A stretch of 33,693 bases of DNA. Source: Oscillospiraceae bacterium. GTDB taxonomy: Bacteria; Bacillota; Clostridia; Oscillospirales; Ruminococcaceae. How positions within the stretch are numbered: position 1 is the stretch's first letter; each line of letters begins with the position of its first letter. Shown here piece after piece: positions 30,030 to 33,693 of the stretch. The notes under the pieces are model-generated. The model did no database searches. It was not told the DNA's origin and worked only from the letters and a program-made list of their open reading frames with translations. Location: positions 1-33,693 of the forward strand of contig JAQXHC010000003.1 in assembly GCA_029007035.1 (NCBI GenBank). The letters run 5' to 3'. A program made the position numbers and the translations under genes.

Positions 30030-30800
30030 TTGATTTACATAACAGGTGACCTGCATGGAGAACATGATATTCACAAGCTGAGTGCAAGCTGCTTTACTTA
30101 GGGAAAAGAGCTTTCACGCTCGGATTATCTGATTATCTGCGGAGATTTTGGCTTGGTATGGAATGGAGACAAAACAGATGTACACTGGCTTAAATGGCTG
30201 AATGACAAGCCCTGGACTACTCTGTGGATAGACGGCAATCACGAGAATTTTGATTTGCTCAAAACTTATCCGGAGGAGGACTGGAACGGCGGCAGAGTTC
30301 AGTTTATAAGAGATAACATTATTCACCTTGTTCGAGGCAGTGTATTCGATATTGAGGGCAGGAAAATCTTTGCATTCGGCGGTGCAGAGAGCCATGACAA
30401 GGAATACCGCAAGGAGGGAAGAAGTTGGTGGGCAGCAGAAATGCCCGATGCTGAAGAAATGGAGTATGGACGACAACGACTTGCAGAGCATGACTGGAAA
30501 GTGGATATCGTTCTGTCTCATTCGCTGCCGCAGCATATTCAGGAGCATATTCTGCGGCACGAGGATTATGGCAGAAATGCTCTTACTTCTTATTTTGATG
30601 AAGTTGACAGCAGACTGGATTTCAGAATGTGGTTTTCCGGACATTATCATCGTTCCATGAGGTACGATAACAGGCACTTTCTGATATACAATACTATAAT
30701 AAAGCTTACAGATACCGGATTTGAGCGTGTTTATCCTCAATCTGACATGGTAAAGTCAGATGCGGAGCGTATGCCTGACAGATTCTGTGCCGAACTATAA
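30030..30800 (+). pseudogene. Second metallophosphoesterase, broken by in-frame TAG
   Basis: The full frame would be 256 residues: TTG start at 30030 after GGAG, then IYITGDLHGEHD (metal site), a TAG at 30099-30101 (codon 24), then GKELSRSDYLIICGDFG, WIDGNHENFD, FGGAESHD, LSHSLPQ and SGHYHRS. All later phosphoesterase motifs are intact, so only one codon is wrong. The TTG begins two bases after the PARG stop. A product restarting at the ATG at 30153 would lack the first metal motif. It is either a recent nonsense mutation or a sequencing error, or less likely a readthrough codon. Confidence 0.8.
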
Positions 30801-30810
30801 GTTTAGAAAA

Positions 30811-30848
30811 AGACCTGCACTCATACAGGGGGCAGGTCTGTTATTTTA
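30811..30848. terminator. Bidirectional terminator closing the RNA-repair cluster
   Basis: A perfect 8-bp stem (AGACCTGC with GCAGGTCT, 13-base loop) with TTATTTTA on the plus side and TTTTTC on the minus side, between the convergent cluster and the XRE gene. Confidence 0.8.
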
Positions 30849-31202
30849 ATCGGAGTTTTCCGGTAATTTCCTGCTTAACCCCATAAGATAGGCTTTCAGC
30901 AGTTCTTTGCTGTTTCTGTCAAGCTCACGATACATAGAAATAATTGTTCGTTCATCAGAAGTCAGAACGTCAATATTCTCGGTAACCGGCATATTGATGT
31001 CGAAAAACTGCGACAGTGTGATTTGCAGTCCGTCACAGATTTTCTCCAGCGTAATAACGCTGGGAATTGTGTTTCGTACAAATATATTATTAAGTGATGA
31101 GTATGCCATGCCTGATTCCTTAGCAAGTCTGTATATTGTCCAGTCACGCTCGTTCAGAAGCTGCTGTATTCTTGACAAAACAAAGTTCTTTTCATGCTCC
31201 AT
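30846..31202 (-). CDS. Small XRE-family transcriptional regulator
   Basis: A 118-residue protein. The HTH covers residues 8-70: VLSRIQQLLNERDWTIYRLAKESGMAYSSLNNIFV with the recognition helix, then IPSVITLEKICDGLQITLSQFF. The C-terminal 40 residues form a helical tail. AAAGGAG precedes the ATG. A 7-bp inverted repeat (TTGAGAA/TTCTCAA, 31270-31294) about 70 bp upstream may be its operator. It is convergent with the RNA-repair cluster; it may be unrelated to it. Confidence 0.9.
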   Translation of the reverse strand: MEHEKNFVLSRIQQLLNERDWTIYRLAKESGMAYSSLNNIFVRNTIPSVITLEKICDGLQITLSQFFDINMPVTENIDVLTSDERTIISMYRELDRNSKELLKAYLMGLSRKLPENSD

Positions 31203-31329
31203 AATATGCTCCTTTCACGCTTACATATTATATTTTAATGCATTTACACAATTTTTCATAGATGAGCCTTTGAGAACTATTAAATACTTCTCAATATATT
31301 ATGCTCAATATTTCTATGATTTGAAATGA

Positions 31330-31544
31330 GATTACTCTGCCTTTGAAAGGATACAGCTCTGCTTTGAATGAAGATTACTCTGAATTTGAAGTGATACTGC
31401 TCTGCCCTGAATGAAGATTACTCTGACTTTGAAGTGATACTGCTCTGCTTTGAATAAAGATTACTCTGCTTTTGAAATGATACTGCTATGCCTTGAATGA
31501 AGATTACTCCGACTTTGAATTGAATTTGCTCTGCTGAATAAGCT
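31330..31544. repeat. Five tandem copies of a 43-bp repeat
   Basis: GATTACTC occurs at 31330, 31373, 31416, 31459 and 31502, always 43 bp apart. Each unit consists of two related halves of about 21-22 bp with the core CTCTG then TTTGAA. The unit is not a multiple of three and no frame is open through it. There are no variable spacers, so it is not a CRISPR array. Confidence 0.85.
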
Positions 31545-31582
31545 TGATTCTTGCTGAATTCGGATTTGTCCTTAAGGAGTGT

Positions 31583-31622
31583 TGTAACTTTAGTTACAAA
31601 AATGAGTTACTTTATTAGTAAC
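31583..31622. repeat. Two adjacent GTTAC-type hairpins
   Basis: TGTAACT/AGTTACA (31583-31598, 2-base centre) and GTTACT/AGTAAC (31606-31622, 5-base centre) are perfect inverted repeats of one motif, and further TGTAAC copies lie at 31631 and 31754. They may be regulator sites. Confidence 0.5.
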
Positions 31623-31833
31623 AATATTTCTGTAACAGGCAATTTTTTGAAAAAATCGGTGGAAACAGGGCGTTTTCAGCTAAATTATAAATATGGGAAA
31701 CCCACAAAAGTCCAATTAAAAATTTGAATTTTATTACTGTCGCCGATGCGCATTGTAACTTTTCTTCTGCTGAGATGCTGCAATTTTGAAATGAGACTAC
31801 TCTGCCTGTTGATTCAGGGAAAGGATTGAGTTT

Positions 31834-32169
31834 ATGGCTTTAACTGATAAGGGTCATTTTGGAGACTATGAGGATTACGAACTGCTTTTCTTTAATTCAT
31901 ACAGCGATTTTGCTTACAGGGTATCTGGAGGAATAATTATATCCGTTCGTGAGACTACGGAACATTACACCGAATTTTTCGTGTCCGATGAAAGTCTTTC
32001 AAGAACCGCTATGGTCATTGAACAGCCGCCGCTGATCATGTTTCGCAATATTTCTCCGGTTGCTTTCATTGATCGGTTCTACAGTAAACTTATCGATAAT
32101 TTTTTCGAAAATGAAGTAAGCCGCTTTGACAGCGTGGAAATGCTGCTTATTAGTGAGATGCTTAAATGA
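31834..32169 (+). CDS. Hypothetical 111-aa protein
   Basis: A 111-residue acidic protein that I do not recognise. It starts MALTDKGHFGDYEDYELLFF, has alternating hydrophobic strands in the middle (YRVSGGIIISVRE, TEFFVSD) and a helical end (FIDRFYSKLIDNFFENE). No signal peptide or membrane segment. AAAGGATTGAG precedes the ATG. It stands alone between the repeat array and the lipoprotein gene, which has its own promoter. Confidence 0.65.
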   Translation: MALTDKGHFGDYEDYELLFFNSYSDFAYRVSGGIIISVRETTEHYTEFFVSDESLSRTAMVIEQPPLIMFRNISPVAFIDRFYSKLIDNFFENEVSRFDSVEMLLISEMLK

Positions 32170-32183
32170 GTGATAAAAGGCTG

Positions 32184-32212
32184 TTGACAAATGTGGTCTT
32201 TTGAGATATAAT
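32184..32212 (+). promoter_or_regulatory. Consensus promoter of the lipoprotein gene
   Basis: Perfect TTGACA (32184-32189) and TATAAT (32207-32212) with a 17-bp spacer, about 60 bp before the ATG at 32275. Confidence 0.85.
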
Positions 32213-32274
32213 ATTAATAAGATATAGCAAAAGCTATGGATTATTGGGTTATTGATTAGTAGGGAGATTTGATT

Positions 32275-33693
32275 ATGAAGAAGTATATAGCTTACTTTAC
32301 AGCTTTGACAATGGCAATGGCAGTATTTACGGGGTGTGATGTAAAGAAAGAGACAGAAAGAACGGAGAAAAGCAAGGTCAATGTTGAGTCAACCGATATT
32401 GAGTCGACTGTTGATACTTCTTCCGCAGATAGTTCGGCTAACGAAGAAGTTGAGACATCGGTCGGTAATGACGAATCAGCTGTCTCAGAAGAGTCCGAAG
32501 ATGGGCGGGAGATCGAGTTTTATGAGGATATACTGAAAAATCCTTACTCTCATACAGCGATAATTGACCCGTCATCTAAATCTTTCAACAACCATTCATA
32601 CTTTATTGCGGATATAAACAGTGACAATAAATATGAGCTTGTTATCAAGGGTGAGACGAAAGAAGAAGAATATGACCCATACGGTGTGCTTACAATAGTG
32701 AAAGCAGACAGAGAAATAATAAAGTGGGAATATTCGAATACGCCCGATTTTCATGCAGATGGAATAATCTCTTATGGTCGTGTAGCAACACATTTTCCAC
32801 AAAACTTTGTAAATATAAATTCAGGCGATTTATGGGAAGCCGGAAGCTTTGACGTCGGAAGTGACGACGTTGGATATCGTAGGGAACGAGTATTGACTAA
32901 TATAGTAACAGGTGAAACTATACAGGGCGAAACTGCAGATAAAAAGGAAGAAGAACTTTCTTCCGGTGCTTTACTCTATCCTAAGTGGACTGATTATGAT
33001 GTGTACAATGCCAAAGATACTAAAATAGTCGTACTGGAGAAGGAAGATATAGAATATAACTGGCGTAACGCATATCTCAAGCTTGTAGAAGATATGGAAA
33101 CAAGCGGAACTTTATCTCGCTGTGCATTGCTGTATATCGACAATGATGATATTCCTGAACTGTATATTGTGCCGTCTTATACAGACTGCGGAAAGATATA
33201 CAGCTTCCATAACGGAAAGTTGATAGAAAACACTTCTTTTAATGCAGATGGATATAGCCTTGACTATTATGTAGAGAGAAAGGGAAAGCTTTGCGGCAGA
33301 ATGATTCCAATCGGAGGTATTCATCTGCTGTATCAGGAGTATCAAAACGGAAAATTTAAGGATATTCTTTATGCAAGCTGCACCGGATATGAGACCTGGC
33401 ATGGAACTATTAATAATGTTGAGGTTACTGAACAGGAATACAATTCACAGGTAGCTGCTGTGGATGAACGTGAAAATGCAACACCTGTTGTACTGAAAAG
33501 CTATCAGGAAATTGTACTTGAACTCATGGATACTTCCGGAAATTCAGGTACGAGTGCTGAAATAATTATTGGAGTAGTTATCACCCAGCAGGACGCCCTG
33601 AACGTGCGCTTTGAACCCTCTACCGATTCTGATATACTTGGAACTGTTCCTAAGAACGCTGAGGTATATATCATAGGCGAATCAAATGACTGG
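32275..33693 (+). CDS. Lipoprotein with SH3-like C-terminus (3' end cut by window)
   Basis: At least 473 residues, open to the window end. Residues 1-21 are a lipoprotein signal ending in the lipobox VFTGC, so Cys21 would be lipid-anchored outside the cell. A Ser/Glu/Thr-rich linker (about 22-85) is followed by a region with FIADINSDNKYELVI and ALLYIDNDDIPELYI, short Asp-rich loops in beta structure of the kind seen in VCBS/FG-GAP-like surface proteins. The last 35 residues (LNVRFEPSTDSDILGTVPKNAEV) are the start of a bacterial SH3 domain, usually a cell-wall binder. AGGGAG precedes the ATG. Function unknown. Confidence 0.8.
   Translation, partial: MKKYIAYFTALTMAMAVFTGCDVKKETERTEKSKVNVESTDIESTVDTSSADSSANEEVETSVGNDESAVSEESEDGREIEFYEDILKNPYSHTAIIDPSSKSFNNHSYFIADINSDNKYELVIKGETKEEEYDPYGVLTIVKADREIIKWEYSNTPDFHADGIISYGRVATHFPQNFVNINSGDLWEAGSFDVGSDDVGYRRERVLTNIVTGETIQGETADKKEEELSSGALLYPKWTDYDVYNAKDTKIVVLEKEDIEYNWRNAYLKLVEDMETSGTLSRCALLYIDNDDIPELYIVPSYTDCGKIYSFHNGKLIENTSFNADGYSLDYYVERKGKLCGRMIPIGGIHLLYQEYQNGKFKDILYASCTGYETWHGTINNVEVTEQEYNSQVAAVDERENATPVVLKSYQEIVLELMDTSGNSGTSAEIIIGVVITQQDALNVRFEPSTDSDILGTVPKNAEVYIIGESNDW

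Larger units (their letters stand above)
31203..31833. other. Repeat-filled intergenic region
   Basis: No gene seen in about 630 bases. It holds an inverted repeat (31270-31294), the 43-bp tandem array (31330-31544), two GTTAC hairpins (31583-31622) and a copy of the array edge at 31786-31806 close to the next gene. Confidence 0.6.

Noticed and set aside
31330..31544. CRISPR array
   Set aside because: The repeats are directly adjacent 43-bp units without unique spacers, and no cas genes are present.
1..33693. tRNA or rRNA genes
   Set aside because: None of the typical tRNA arm patterns or conserved rRNA stretches were noticed on either strand, though a covariance search was not possible.

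Overview
The window looks like a chromosomal segment of a low-to-mid GC Gram-positive anaerobe of the class Clostridia, most likely a Ruminococcus-type gut or rumen bacterium. The support is strong AGGAGG-type ribosome sites, sigma-A promoters with 16-18 bp spacers, a secreted transglutaminase-like protein ending in a dockerin (cellulosome-type anchoring), a SCIFF peptide with its radical SAM maturase (a Clostridia hallmark), and a CwlD-type sporulation/germination amidase. Genus is an inference; no rRNA or other species marker is present.

Layout. 1-5150: a signal-peptide fragment, a TetR regulator divergent from glgB (glycogen branching enzyme), ybaK (Cys-tRNA(Pro) deacylase), a zinc-ribbon membrane protein, and an operon tail with a small membrane protein and an M50 protease. 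5152-12928: the cwlD amidase gene is cut in two by a 7,045-bp element. It carries a large serine recombinase, a 42-aa protein, a possible Rep protein, an HNH endonuclease, a small HTH-like protein, about 1.6 kb of repeat-rich DNA without a convincing gene, a small unknown protein and a resolvase. The ends share only the dinucleotide CA. Joining the outer halves restores an in-frame 243-codon cwlD, and joining the inner halves makes a palindromic attP, so boundaries and mechanism can be read directly from the sequence. 13200-19322: the dockerin protein, an aminotransferase, an APVLDD-repeat membrane protein and purA. 19645-23803: scfA, a TIR-domain membrane protein, scfB and tmk. 23979-25785: a eukaryotic-type UDP-sugar pyrophosphorylase and a decayed manganese-catalase (CotJC-like) gene.

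25997-31202 is the most striking accessory region. An XRE-type regulator is divergent from a tight five-gene cluster: RNA ligase, Thg1-like 3'-5' polymerase, metallophosphoesterase, PARG-like macrodomain protein and a second metallophosphoesterase, the last broken by an in-frame TAG. Together these activities (end trimming, 3'-5' nucleotide addition, ligation, ADP-ribose removal) suggest an inducible RNA-repair or anti-toxin-damage module; this is inferred from gene families and layout. A second XRE regulator faces it. Beyond lie a 43-bp tandem repeat array, a small unknown gene and a lipoprotein with an SH3-like C-terminus that runs off the window.

Two themes deserve follow-up: the precise, reversible-looking interruption of cwlD (skin-like element or plain integration) and the RNA ligase/Thg1/PARG cluster.
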